NCBI GenBank assembly: GCA_030633225.1
Contig: DAOVTF010000140.1
Location: forward strand, 1-5,924
From: Flavobacteriaceae bacterium
GTDB taxonomy: Bacteria; Bacteroidota; Bacteroidia; Flavobacteriales; Flavobacteriaceae
Direction: 5' to 3'
DNA length: 5,924 nucleotides
Shown here: piece by piece, positions 1 to 5,924 of the stretch
How the letters are laid out: the number at the start of each line of letters is the position of its first letter
Numbering within the stretch: position 1 is the stretch's first letter
Position numbers and translations under genes: made by a program
The notes under the pieces: generated by a model
Told to the model about the DNA's origin: nothing
Seen by the model: only the letters and a program-made list of their open reading frames with translations
Database searches by the model: none

Positions 1-86
1 AAGATCTTGAAGGTGAATTAAAATCTAAATATAAAGATTTAGAAAAAGAAGCTAAAGCAATGGAAGCTGAAGTTAAAAACGCCTAA
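1..86 (+). CDS. C-terminal end of a small charged helical protein, probably YtxH/YqjD-like (partial)
   Basis: The window opens inside a gene. The frame starting at base 3 runs 27 codons to a TAA at 84-86. The visible tail is almost entirely helix-forming and charged, with alternating Lys and Glu (for example KDLEKEAKAMEAEVKNA), and has no membrane segment, so it would be the coiled-coil end of a longer protein. It lies 19 bases before the holin-like gene on the same strand, which suggests one transcript. In Flavobacteriia a YtxH-domain protein (one N-terminal TM helix followed by a charged helix) commonly precedes a Phage_holin_3_6 gene, and this tail would fit that. The family assignment rests on context and composition because the diagnostic N-terminus is outside the window. 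The reading frame itself is fairly secure. Confidence 0.55.
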   Translation, partial: DLEGELKSKYKDLEKEAKAMEAEVKNA

Positions 87-105
87 TTATTATTAAATAG
101 TAGTT

Positions 106-441
106 ATGGTTGATTTACTTAAAGAATACATTGAAAATAGGCTACAACTTGTTAAATTAGAATTAGTTAGTGTTTTAGCAAGCCTAACAGCTGGACTCAT
201 TAGTTCTTTTTTAATTTTGTTGATGGGCTTAGGTATTTTATTCATGTTTAGTATTGCACTGGCTTATTGGATAGGTCAATATTACAATAATATTGCTCTA
301 GGCTTTGCTATTGTTGGTGGAATATTTTTATTGATTTTTATTCTTTATTTTGTTTTTATAAAGAATTCAATTGATACTAAAGTGAAAGATAAAATTGTGA
401 AAGCTGCTTTAGAAGCAGAAGATGAATTACTTGATAATTGA
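106..441 (+). CDS. Phage_holin_3_6 / YqjE-like two-TM inner-membrane protein
   Basis: This 111-residue protein starts with a short amphipathic helix (about 1-20, containing ENRLQLVKLEL). Two long hydrophobic segments follow, at about 29-55 and 63-85, joined by a short polar turn (GQYYNN). It ends in a charged, probably cytoplasmic helix (about 86-111). The N-terminal pattern of a helix with ENRLxLxKLE just before two TM segments is typical of the Phage_holin_3_6 family (formerly DUF1469), which includes E. coli YqjE. Despite the family name, most chromosomal members are not phage lysis proteins, and nothing phage-like is nearby. The ATG follows the upstream stop by 19 bases and the next gene starts 15 bases after its stop, so the three genes are probably co-transcribed. 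There is no Shine-Dalgarno sequence, as usual in Bacteroidota. Its molecular role is unknown; a membrane or envelope-stress function is inferred from E. coli yqjCDEK. Confidence 0.8.
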   Translation: MVDLLKEYIENRLQLVKLELVSVLASLTAGLISSFLILLMGLGILFMFSIALAYWIGQYYNNIALGFAIVGGIFLLIFILYFVFIKNSIDTKVKDKIVKAALEAEDELLDN

Positions 442-456
442 TACTTATTTTAGATT

Positions 457-789
457 ATGGCAGAATACGAATATAATATTGAAAATTTTGAAGATTTAAA
501 ATTCGCAAAACAACAAATTAAACAAGATATAAAAAAGCAGGAGACATCTTTTAAGAATAATCCCTTAGTAAAGATATCTTCATCGTTATTTGGTGGAGGT
601 AGTTCAAATTCTGTAAAAAGTTCTTTGTTTAACAGTTTATCTTCTAAAGATGGACGGTCGGGATCAAAAATGATTAAAACATTATTACTTGCAAATAGGT
701 CAACGCGTAAATATTTTATTGCCTATACTATTGCAAAAGAAATGATTCCATTTACCCTTGATAAAATAAATGGTTTATTTAAAGAGTGA
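457..789 (+). CDS. Small soluble hypothetical protein, third gene of the YtxH/holin-like cluster
   Basis: This 110-residue protein has no signal peptide and no convincing membrane helix. Three parts can be seen: an acidic then Lys/Gln-rich N-terminal helix (about 8-32, with KFAKQQIKQDIKKQE), a low-complexity Ser/Gly-rich stretch (about 41-70, with SSSLFGGGSSNS), and a basic, amphipathic C-terminal part (about 71-110, with LLLANRSTRKYFIAY and a final Phe/Leu-rich helix). I do not recognise a named domain. Its position right after a YqjE-like gene is where yqjK sits in E. coli, and small unnamed proteins occupy this place in many Flavobacteriia, so it is probably a partner of the membrane proteins upstream. 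The C-terminal helix could lie on the membrane surface. The gene ends 20 bases before a strong hairpin that probably closes the transcript. Coding status is well supported by length, spacing and codon use like its neighbours; function is unknown. Confidence 0.75.
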   Translation: MAEYEYNIENFEDLKFAKQQIKQDIKKQETSFKNNPLVKISSSLFGGGSSNSVKSSLFNSLSSKDGRSGSKMIKTLLLANRSTRKYFIAYTIAKEMIPFTLDKINGLFKE

Positions 790-809
790 TTTTGAAATTA
801 ATATTTGTT

Positions 810-848
810 TAAAAATGCATTTCTATTTTAATTAGAAATGCATTTTTA
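810..848 (+). terminator. Perfect 16-bp stem hairpin, probable intrinsic terminator of the three-gene cluster
   Basis: The arm at 810-825 (TAAAAATGCATTTCTA) is exactly complementary to 833-848, with a 7-base AT loop. The stem is AT-rich but long and uninterrupted, and its right side ends in five T residues, so the RNA would form a stable hairpin ending in a short U-run. It starts 20 bases after the stop codon of the third gene. The A-run on the left arm makes it symmetric, so it could work from either strand. The terminator role is inferred from position and shape. Confidence 0.7.
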
Positions 849-850
849 CT

Positions 851-901
851 TATAACCTGTATTCAAATCTCTCGTAGAACTCAGGTTTATAGGTTTTTTT
901 T
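851..901 (+). terminator. Second hairpin with T8 tail, possible back-up terminator
   Basis: The arm TATAACCTG (851-859) pairs with CAGGTTTATA (882-891), with one bulged T and a 22-base loop. It is followed by GG and eight T residues (894-901). The T-run after a stem is the classic intrinsic-terminator layout, but the loop is long and the core is only six clean pairs. It sits three bases after the first hairpin, so it could be a fail-safe terminator or the 3' end of a short transcript. Moderate to low certainty. Confidence 0.4.
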
Positions 902-959
902 AAATTTGAGTTAAATTCTATAAACAAAAGCTAAAGTTTTCTTAAAAATTATTTTTCTA

Positions 960-981
960 ATCAATTTAACAGTAAATTGAT
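960..981. promoter_or_regulatory. Perfect 9-bp inverted repeat before the aspartic protease gene, possible operator
   Basis: ATCAATTTA (960-968) and TAAATTGAT (973-981) form an exact inverted repeat around a 4-base spacer (ACAG), centred about 31 bases before the ATG at 1002. Two arms of nine with a short spacer suit a dimeric repressor or activator; as RNA it would be a weak AU hairpin in the leader. No clear -33/-7 promoter pair was found around it. TATTTTTC at 950-957 and TAAATTTG at 901-908 resemble the Bacteroidota -7 element but lack a good upstream partner. In AT-rich DNA a chance palindrome is possible. Confidence 0.35.
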
Positions 982-1001
982 ATGATGTTATTGTAACACC
1001 T

Positions 1002-2321
1002 ATGAAATTAAAGAAAATTAGTTTATTAATTTTACTTATTACTTTTTCTACAATTGCTCAAAGTGACTTTCATATTGTTGGAAAGAATAATGAAAGTGTA
1101 ACCATTCCTTTTAAATTAGTCAATAATTTAATAGTTATTACTGCAGAGGTTAACGGGAAAGAACTATCCTTTTTATTAGATACCGGTATTGAAAAAACTA
1201 TTTTATTTAATTTGAAATTTTCAGATTCATTAACCATAAACAGTGTAAAAAAAATACAATTAAGAGGTTTAGGTGAGGGAGAGCCAATTAATGCTTTGGT
1301 ATCAAAGAATAATTTATTTAGATTGAAAAATGTTATCAATCCTAATCATACTATGTATATTATCATTGACAACCTATTTGACCTTTCGGCAAAAATGGGA
1401 ATTGATATAAATGGAATTATTGGAGGAGATCTTTTTAAAAATTTTATAGTCAAGGTAAATTACTCATCAAAAAAAATTACATTTTATGATCCAAAAAAAT
1501 TCAAATATAAAAAGTGTGATAAGTGTACCACATTACCTTTAGATTTTTACGGTCAAAAACCCTTTATTAATGTTTTTGTTGAAAATTATTTAGGAGAAGA
1601 ATTTGAGGTGAAATTATTAATAGATTCAGGTGGTGGAGATGCATTGTGGCTTTTTAAAAACACACATCCTAAGATTATGATTGGTGAAAATAATTATAGA
1701 GATTTTTTAGGTAGAGGATTAAATGGTGACATTCATGGAATACGAAGTAAAATAAGTAAACTGAAAATTGGTGATTATATTTTTGAAAATGCACCGGTTT
1801 CTTACCCAGATTCAACATCTATACTAACTACGCAACTAAATAAAGAACGAAATGGTACCTTAGGAGCTGAAATATTGAAAAGATTTAATGTTTATTATGA
1901 CTATCCAGGAAGGAAAATAACCTTAAAGAAAAATGGTTTTTTTAATAATTCATTTTTATATAATAAAAGTGGAATTGAGATTGTTTATGGTGGCGAAATG
2001 CTTGTTAAAGAAAAGAGATCTAGATTTTCAGAGAATAATTCAATGGAAGGTAATTCTATAACAGAAATTATTTACAGTTATGGATTAGCATATAAACCCA
2101 GTTATCAAATTTCATTTATTAGAGATGGTTCACCTGCTCAAATTTCTGGTTTATTGGTTGGTGACTTTATTTTAGAAATCAACGGAAAACCTGCTTATAA
2201 CAAAAAAATGGAAGAAATTATTCAAAATTTATCTCAAAAAGAAAATAAAAAAATAAAACTATTGGTTGATAGAGATGGTAAGCATCTTAAATATTCTTTT
2301 TTTTTAAAAAGTATGTTTTGA
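1002..2321 (+). CDS. Exported two-lobed retropepsin-like aspartic protease with C-terminal PDZ domain
   Basis: This 439-residue protein begins with a signal peptide (about 1-20: KLKK, a hydrophobic core, then TIAQ|S), so it should act in the periplasm or at the cell surface. Lobe 1 has FLLDTG with the catalytic-type Asp at 60 and the flap-distal GIIGG at 138-142. Lobe 2 has LLIDSG with Asp at 208 and GTLGA at 285-289. Both lobes end in a matching strand (KKIT at 157-160, RKIT at 304-307). A PDZ domain follows (about 365-436), with the peptide-binding-type segment GSPAQISGLLVGDFILEING. Proteins of this layout are widespread in Flavobacteriia and annotated as aspartyl protease/PDZ proteins, but their substrates are not known to me. 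The only two cysteines (172 and 175, KCDKC) lie between the lobes. The ATG at 1002 is chosen because the signal peptide begins right there. The gene stands alone, between hairpins on both sides, and converges on the DUF1573 gene. The family call is strong; proteolytic activity is inferred. Confidence 0.88.
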   Translation: MKLKKISLLILLITFSTIAQSDFHIVGKNNESVTIPFKLVNNLIVITAEVNGKELSFLLDTGIEKTILFNLKFSDSLTINSVKKIQLRGLGEGEPINALVSKNNLFRLKNVINPNHTMYIIIDNLFDLSAKMGIDINGIIGGDLFKNFIVKVNYSSKKITFYDPKKFKYKKCDKCTTLPLDFYGQKPFINVFVENYLGEEFEVKLLIDSGGGDALWLFKNTHPKIMIGENNYRDFLGRGLNGDIHGIRSKISKLKIGDYIFENAPVSYPDSTSILTTQLNKERNGTLGAEILKRFNVYYDYPGRKITLKKNGFFNNSFLYNKSGIEIVYGGEMLVKEKRSRFSENNSMEGNSITEIIYSYGLAYKPSYQISFIRDGSPAQISGLLVGDFILEINGKPAYNKKMEEIIQNLSQKENKKIKLLVDRDGKHLKYSFFLKSMF

Positions 2322-2376
2322 GATAAATTATTATATTTTCTATTATTTTTATTTCAATATGCAAAATATCAGATAT

Positions 2377-2403
2377 AAAAAAAGCCCTATAAAAGGGCTA
2401 TTT
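2377..2403 (-). terminator. Intrinsic terminator of the DUF1573 gene, possibly bidirectional
   Basis: AGCCCT (2383-2388) pairs with AGGGCT (2394-2399) around a 5-base loop. Read on the - strand, the GC-rich stem is followed at once by a T-run (the A-run at 2377-2383), the textbook layout, and lies 23 bases past the stop of the DUF1573 gene. Read on the + strand, the same stem is followed by ATTTAAATTTT, a weaker tract, so it may also end the aspartic protease transcript (stop at 2321). It sits between two convergent genes. Confidence 0.75.
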
Positions 2404-2421
2404 AAATTTTAAAAAATAAAT

Positions 2422-2871
2422 TTAGTTTTTATCAGAGACGATACTTTTTTCCTTTTGTAATTCATCTGGTTTAGCTTCCAAAACTCTTCCTTTTACTCTA
2501 ACTATTTTAGTTGTTTCAAATGCATTTGAAGTTATAGTTACAGTTTTTGCAAAAGGTCCAACTCTATTTGTTGCATACTTTACTTTTATTTCACCACTTT
2601 CACCTGGCATAATTGGTTCTTCAGGTTTTGTTGGAACGGTACAACCGCAACTTCCTTTTACAGTAGTGATTATAAGTGGAGATTTACCAATATTTTTAAA
2701 TTTAAAAACACGATTACCATCTGAATTTAGAGCAATTTCACCATAATCAATTACTTCATTTTCAAATTCAAATACCGGTCCTGTAAAATCTGATTTTATT
2801 TCTTCTTTAGTTTGTGCATTAATTGTTAAGGAAATTAATCCAACAAATAATAAGATAATTACTTTTTTCAT
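2422..2871 (-). CDS. Secreted DUF1573 family protein
   Basis: The open frame extends to an ATG at 2907, but the ATG at 2871 is preferred. It gives a 149-residue protein starting with a clean signal peptide (MKKVIILLFVGLISLTINAQ, cleaved near 20), whereas the longer form would put 12 polar residues in front of it. The mature part holds one DUF1573 domain (about 34-130): FEFENEVIDYGEI, the strand VFKFKNIGKSPLIIT, the signature GSCGCTVP at 73-80, then PGESGEIKVKY and a closing VRVKGRV. The fold is an immunoglobulin-like beta sandwich related to ASPM/MSP-type domains. The only cysteines are the two of the SCGC motif. A short charged tail (131-149) follows. DUF1573 proteins are abundant in Bacteroidota and their role is not established; a periplasmic binding or scaffold role is a guess. 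It is divergent from valS with a 103-base gap, convergent with the protease gene, and ends at its own terminator. Confidence 0.88.
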   Translation of the reverse strand: MKKVIILLFVGLISLTINAQTKEEIKSDFTGPVFEFENEVIDYGEIALNSDGNRVFKFKNIGKSPLIITTVKGSCGCTVPTKPEEPIMPGESGEIKVKYATNRVGPFAKTVTITSNAFETTKIVRVKGRVLEAKPDELQKEKSIVSDKN

Positions 2872-2940
2872 GATTCTAGATTTTCGTAAAATTAATACTT
2901 TTTCCAATAAAATAGTAACTTAAATCAAAGTAAATTATTG

Positions 2941-2948
2941 TAATTTTG
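2941..2948 (+). promoter_or_regulatory. Probable -7 element of the valS promoter
   Basis: TAATTTTG matches the Bacteroidota -7 consensus TAnnTTTG exactly and is followed by CA, as often seen in Flavobacteriia. It ends 26 bases before the valS ATG, which would give a leader of roughly 15-20 bases, too short for a T-box or any other RNA switch. No convincing TTTG-type -33 element is seen at the expected distance upstream, so the call rests on one element and its position. Confidence 0.45.
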
Positions 2949-2974
2949 CACACTATTTTACAAAAATTTATCAA

Positions 2975-5605
2975 ATGAATATCCCAACCAAATACAATGC
3001 TTCAAAAGTTGAAGACAAATGGTATCAATATTGGATGGATAATAATTACTTCTATTCAAGTCCAGATGAAAGAGAATCGTATTCTATTGTAATACCTCCG
3101 CCAAATGTTACAGGCGTTTTGCATATGGGGCATATGTTGAATAATACTATTCAAGATGTTTTAATTCGACGTGCGAGAATGTTGGGATATAATGCATGTT
3201 GGGTGCCAGGTACAGATCATGCTTCAATAGCTACGGAAGCTAAAGTTGTAGCTAAGTTAAAGGAAGAAGGGATAAATAAGTTAGACCTTAGCCGAGAAGA
3301 ATTTTTAAAACATGCTTGGGACTGGACACATAAGCATGGCGGTATAATTTTAGAACAATTAAAAAAACTTGGAGCTTCTTGTGACTGGAAACGTACAAAG
3401 TTTACAATGGATGATGATTTATCTGAATCTGTAACCAAGGTTTTTATTGATTTATATAATAAGGGGTTGATTTATCGTGGTTATAGAATGGTGAATTGGG
3501 ATCCTGAAGCTAAAACTACAGTTTCTGATGAAGAAGTAATTCATGTTGAAAAAAATGGTAAACTTTATTATTTACGCTATCAAATTGAAGGTGAAAATAA
3601 TTTTGTTACTATTGCGACTACACGACCCGAAACCATTTTGGGAGATACTGCTGTATGTATCAACCCAAATGATGAAAGGTTTAAACATTTGAAAGGCAAA
3701 AAAGTAATTGTTCCTATTGCTAATCGAATTATTCCAATTATTGAAGATGAATATGTTGATATGGAATTTGGTACGGGTTGTTTAAAAATTACTCCGGCTC
3801 ACGATCCAAATGATAAAACAATAGGAGAGAAGCATCAATTAGATGTTTTAGATATTTTTAATGATGATGCCACTCTAAATTCACATGGCTTGCATTATCA
3901 AGGGAAAGATAGATTTGTTGTTAGAAAAGAAATTGTTAAAGAATTGGATAGTTCTGGATTTCTTGTTAAAGTAGAAGATTATCAAAATAAGGTAGGTACA
4001 TCTGAAAGAACTGGTGCAATAATTGAACCTAAGGTTTCTATTCAATGGTTTTTAAAAATGAAAGATCTTGCTGAACCTGCTTTAAAGGCAGTAATGGAAG
4101 ATGAGGTTCAGTTGGTACCGGAAAAATTCAAAAATACTTATCGCCATTGGATGGAAAATGTTCGCGATTGGAATATTTCAAGACAATTATGGTGGGGTCA
4201 TCGTATTCCAGCATTTTATTATAGCGATAGTCCTAATGATTTTGTAGTTGCAGAAACTATTGAAGAAGCAGTTATTCTTGCTAAAGAAAAAACAGGAAAA
4301 AATATTACTGCTAATGATCTAAAGCAAGATGAAGATGCTTTAGATACTTGGTTCTCATCTTGGTTATGGCCAATATCTGTTTTTGATGGAATTCGTAATC
4401 CTGAAAATGAAGAAATTAAATATTATTATCCAACTCGTGATTTGGTTACTGCACCAGAAATTATATTTTTTTGGGTAGCGCGTATGATTATAGCCGGATA
4501 TGAATATAGAGGAGAAAAGCCATTTTCTAATGTTTACCTTACCGGAATTGTAAGAGACAAACAAGGTAGAAAAATGTCAAAATCTTTAGGAAACTCTCCA
4601 GACCCTATTGAGTTGATGGAGAAATATGGAGCCGATGGGGTAAGGGTAGGGATGTTGTTGACCTCACCAGCTGGAAATGACTTACCTTTTGATGAAGAGC
4701 TTTGTGAGCAAGGACGTAATTTTTCAAATAAAATATGGAATGCATTTCGTTTGGTGAAAGGTTGGGAAGTTTCAGCCGATATAAAACAACCCGATTCTGC
4801 TAAACAAGCTATTAAATGGTTTGATGCTAAATTGGAAAAAGCACTTAGGGATTTAGAAAAATCATATAAAGGATATCGTATTTCAGAGGCATTAATGACT
4901 ACTTACAAATTTATTTGGGATGATTTTTCTTCATGGTACCTTGAAATGGTTAAACCTGCATATCAAAGTCCGATAGATGTCTTAACCTACAAACAAACAA
5001 TATCTAATTTTGAACAAATTTTAAAGATATTACACCCATTTATGCCGTTTATTTCAGAAGAAATTTGGCAATTGATCAAAGATAGAAAGGTTGATGAGGC
5101 ATTAATAATAACTCAATGGCCTAAAGTAAAAAGTAAAGATGAAAATTTAATAAAACAGTTTGAATTTACTTCTAATGTAATATCCGGAATTAGAACAATT
5201 AGAAAAGACAAAAATATCCCAAACAAAGATTCTGTTGAACTTTTTATTTTAAATAATGAAAAGACAAATCAAGATTTTGATGTGATCATTAAAAAACTTG
5301 GAAATGTTTCTACATTAGAATATGTAAACGAAAAACAAGAAGGAGCACTTTCATTTAGAGTAAAATCTAACGAATATTTTATTCCAATGGGGGATAGTAT
5401 TAATATTGAGGATGAAATTGTAAAATTGGAAACAGAATTAAAGTACGCTAAGGGTTTTTTAAATTCTGTTCATAAAAAACTAAGCAACGAACGTTTTGTT
5501 AATAATGCGCCAGAGCAAGTAATAGCAAATGAACGTAAAAAAGAAGCAGATGCTATTGCTAAAATAGTCATGTTAGAAGAAAGCTTGAAAAGTTTGAAAA
5601 AGTAG
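2975..5605 (+). CDS. valS: Valyl-tRNA synthetase (ValRS)
   Basis: This cytoplasmic class Ia synthetase charges tRNA-Val with valine using ATP and hydrolyses mischarged Thr-tRNA-Val. At 876 residues it has the length usual for Bacteroidota, and it appears complete. Landmarks in order: the HIGH motif as HMGH at 50-53, inside [25 protein letters not shown] at 79-88; the CP1 editing domain (about 200-340) with [13 protein letters not shown] at 215-227 and HDPND at 276-280; [14 protein letters not shown] at 399-412; [10 protein letters not shown] at 457-466; the KMSKS loop at 533-537 ([14 protein letters not shown]); the anticodon-binding helical domain (about 610-760, with [13 protein letters not shown] at 687-699); and a C-terminal tRNA-binding coiled coil (about 811-876, with [16 protein letters not shown]). 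The catalytic and editing signatures I checked are intact. The ATG follows a -7-like element by 26 bases and the N-terminus ([18 protein letters not shown]) is where ValRS normally starts. The gene appears to be transcribed alone, divergently from the DUF1573 gene. Confidence 0.98.
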   Translation: MNIPTKYNASKVEDKWYQYWMDNNYFYSSPDERESYSIVIPPPNVTGVLHMGHMLNNTIQDVLIRRARMLGYNACWVPGTDHASIATEAKVVAKLKEEGINKLDLSREEFLKHAWDWTHKHGGIILEQLKKLGASCDWKRTKFTMDDDLSESVTKVFIDLYNKGLIYRGYRMVNWDPEAKTTVSDEEVIHVEKNGKLYYLRYQIEGENNFVTIATTRPETILGDTAVCINPNDERFKHLKGKKVIVPIANRIIPIIEDEYVDMEFGTGCLKITPAHDPNDKTIGEKHQLDVLDIFNDDATLNSHGLHYQGKDRFVVRKEIVKELDSSGFLVKVEDYQNKVGTSERTGAIIEPKVSIQWFLKMKDLAEPALKAVMEDEVQLVPEKFKNTYRHWMENVRDWNISRQLWWGHRIPAFYYSDSPNDFVVAETIEEAVILAKEKTGKNITANDLKQDEDALDTWFSSWLWPISVFDGIRNPENEEIKYYYPTRDLVTAPEIIFFWVARMIIAGYEYRGEKPFSNVYLTGIVRDKQGRKMSKSLGNSPDPIELMEKYGADGVRVGMLLTSPAGNDLPFDEELCEQGRNFSNKIWNAFRLVKGWEVSADIKQPDSAKQAIKWFDAKLEKALRDLEKSYKGYRISEALMTTYKFIWDDFSSWYLEMVKPAYQSPIDVLTYKQTISNFEQILKILHPFMPFISEEIWQLIKDRKVDEALIITQWPKVKSKDENLIKQFEFTSNVISGIRTIRKDKNIPNKDSVELFILNNEKTNQDFDVIIKKLGNVSTLEYVNEKQEGALSFRVKSNEYFIPMGDSINIEDEIVKLETELKYAKGFLNSVHKKLSNERFVNNAPEQVIANERKKEADAIAKIVMLEESLKSLKK

Positions 5606-5771
5606 TTGTTTGTTGAAAGTTAATTGTTTCTTGGAATAGAAAGTAAACGGAAATCGATTAGCCAATTTTTTTATGTACTTCACTTTGGGTTAAGCGCCAA
5701 AACCCGTATTAACTATAACTATAGGTAGCAGTTTTAAAATTTAATTTGCTCAAAACCATTTCTGCATCAAC
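5606..5771. other. Non-coding spacer after valS with short inverted and direct repeats
   Basis: No open frame of useful length is present. GGGTT (5687-5691) and AACCC (5701-5705) form a 5-bp inverted repeat with a 9-base loop; an alternative pairing is TTTGG (5684-5688) with CCAAA (5697-5701). AACTAT is repeated in tandem at 5711-5722. The part around 5685-5706 is richer in GC than the surrounding spacer. No stem followed by a T-run was found, so I cannot name a terminator for valS or for the - strand gene. The segment could be a worn copy of an interspersed repeat or simple intergenic drift. Confidence 0.35.
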
Positions 5772-5924
5772 TTATTTAATCATATAAATTCCACCAAAAA
5801 ATATGAAAATAAAAAATATTGTAGTTGGAATAATGGAATTCCAATTTACTCCTTCTGTAATTTTTTCAGTAATAATTTGAATATCTTTTTGTTTTAAATC
5901 TCCCGCTCCAAATGAAAAATTCAC
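5772..5924 (-). CDS. C-terminal part of a membrane-anchored hypothetical protein (partial at the window edge)
   Basis: On the - strand, 50 sense codons run from the window edge (5924) to a TAA at 5774-5772. The product has a polar first half (GAGDLKQKDIQIITEKITEGVNW) and then one strong hydrophobic segment (about residues 31-48, with IIPTTIFFIFIFFGGIYM), ending in Ile-Lys. This is the pattern of a protein anchored by a C-terminal membrane helix, or of the last helix of a longer membrane protein. The first codon visible is GTG, which could in principle be a start, but more probably the gene continues beyond the window. It converges on valS across a 166-base spacer. The length of the open frame in AT-rich DNA and the sensible composition argue for a real gene; I recognise no family. 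Confidence 0.5.
   Translation of the reverse strand: MNFSFGAGDLKQKDIQIITEKITEGVNWNSIIPTTIFFIFIFFGGIYMIK

Noticed and set aside
106..441. Reading the holin-family gene as part of a prophage
   Set aside because: No endolysin, capsid, tail, integrase or attachment site is nearby, and chromosomal Phage_holin_3_6 proteins are common outside phages.
851..891. A possible tRNA 3' half, because of TTCAAAT resembling a T-loop
   Set aside because: The bases on either side of TTCAAAT do not form a T-stem, and no acceptor, anticodon arm or CCA end can be drawn.
1070..1339. Open frame of 89 codons on the - strand inside the protease gene
   Set aside because: It lies wholly antisense to a gene with clear domain motifs, and its product shows no recognisable features; AT-rich coding DNA often leaves such shadows.
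2887..2933. -7-like sites for the DUF1573 gene on the - strand (TAATTTTA at 2887-2894, TTACTTTG at 2926-2933)
   Set aside because: Each misses one consensus base and neither has an upstream TTTG at acceptable spacing, so they cannot be told from chance in this AT-rich gap.
2949..2974. T-box or other riboswitch controlling valS
   Set aside because: The gap between the probable -7 element and the ATG is only 26 bases, far too short, and T-box control is not typical of Bacteroidota.
3217..3438. Open frame of 73 codons on the - strand inside valS
   Set aside because: Antisense to the conserved catalytic domain of ValRS, with no domain and no start signal of its own.
4364..4564. Open frame of 66 codons on the - strand inside valS
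   Set aside because: Antisense to the region leading to the KMSKS loop, where the + strand is strongly conserved protein sequence.
5803..5880. Short + strand frame of 25 codons near the right edge
   Set aside because: Very short and opposite the better-supported - strand frame with a membrane helix.

Overview
The window looks like an ordinary housekeeping stretch of a flavobacterial (Bacteroidota, probably Flavobacteriia) chromosome. The signs are strongly AT-rich DNA, start codons without a Shine-Dalgarno sequence, a TAnnTTTG-type -7 element before valS, a secreted DUF1573 protein with an SCGCT motif, and a two-lobed aspartic protease/PDZ protein of a type common in that class. No mobile element, CRISPR array, tRNA or rRNA gene is visible.

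Layout. (1) Positions 1-789 hold a co-directional cluster of three small genes on the + strand: the 3' end of a charged, helical protein (probably YtxH/YqjD-like), a two-TM Phage_holin_3_6 (YqjE-like) membrane protein, and a small soluble protein with a Gly/Ser-rich middle. The cluster resembles the yqjD-yqjE-yqjK arrangement of Proteobacteria and is probably a cell-envelope or stress module, not a phage remnant. (2) Positions 790-1001 carry a perfect 16-bp stem hairpin, a second hairpin ending in a T-run, and a perfect 9-bp inverted repeat just before the next gene. (3) Positions 1002-2321 encode an exported protein with two retropepsin-like lobes and a C-terminal PDZ domain. (4) A hairpin at about 2377-2403 separates it from the convergent DUF1573 gene on the - strand (2422-2871), whose start should be moved inward to expose a clean signal peptide. 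(5) Divergent from that gene is valS (2975-5605), a complete valyl-tRNA synthetase. (6) Positions 5606-5771 are non-coding with short inverted and direct repeats. The window ends inside a probable - strand gene (5772-5924) whose product ends in one membrane segment.

Functionally, valS serves translation, while most of the other genes encode envelope or periplasmic proteins of poorly known role. I did not find a convincing new multi-gene system. The points most worth a second look are the internally duplicated aspartic protease, whose only two cysteines form a CxxC between the lobes, the palindrome upstream of it, and the small envelope cluster at the left end.
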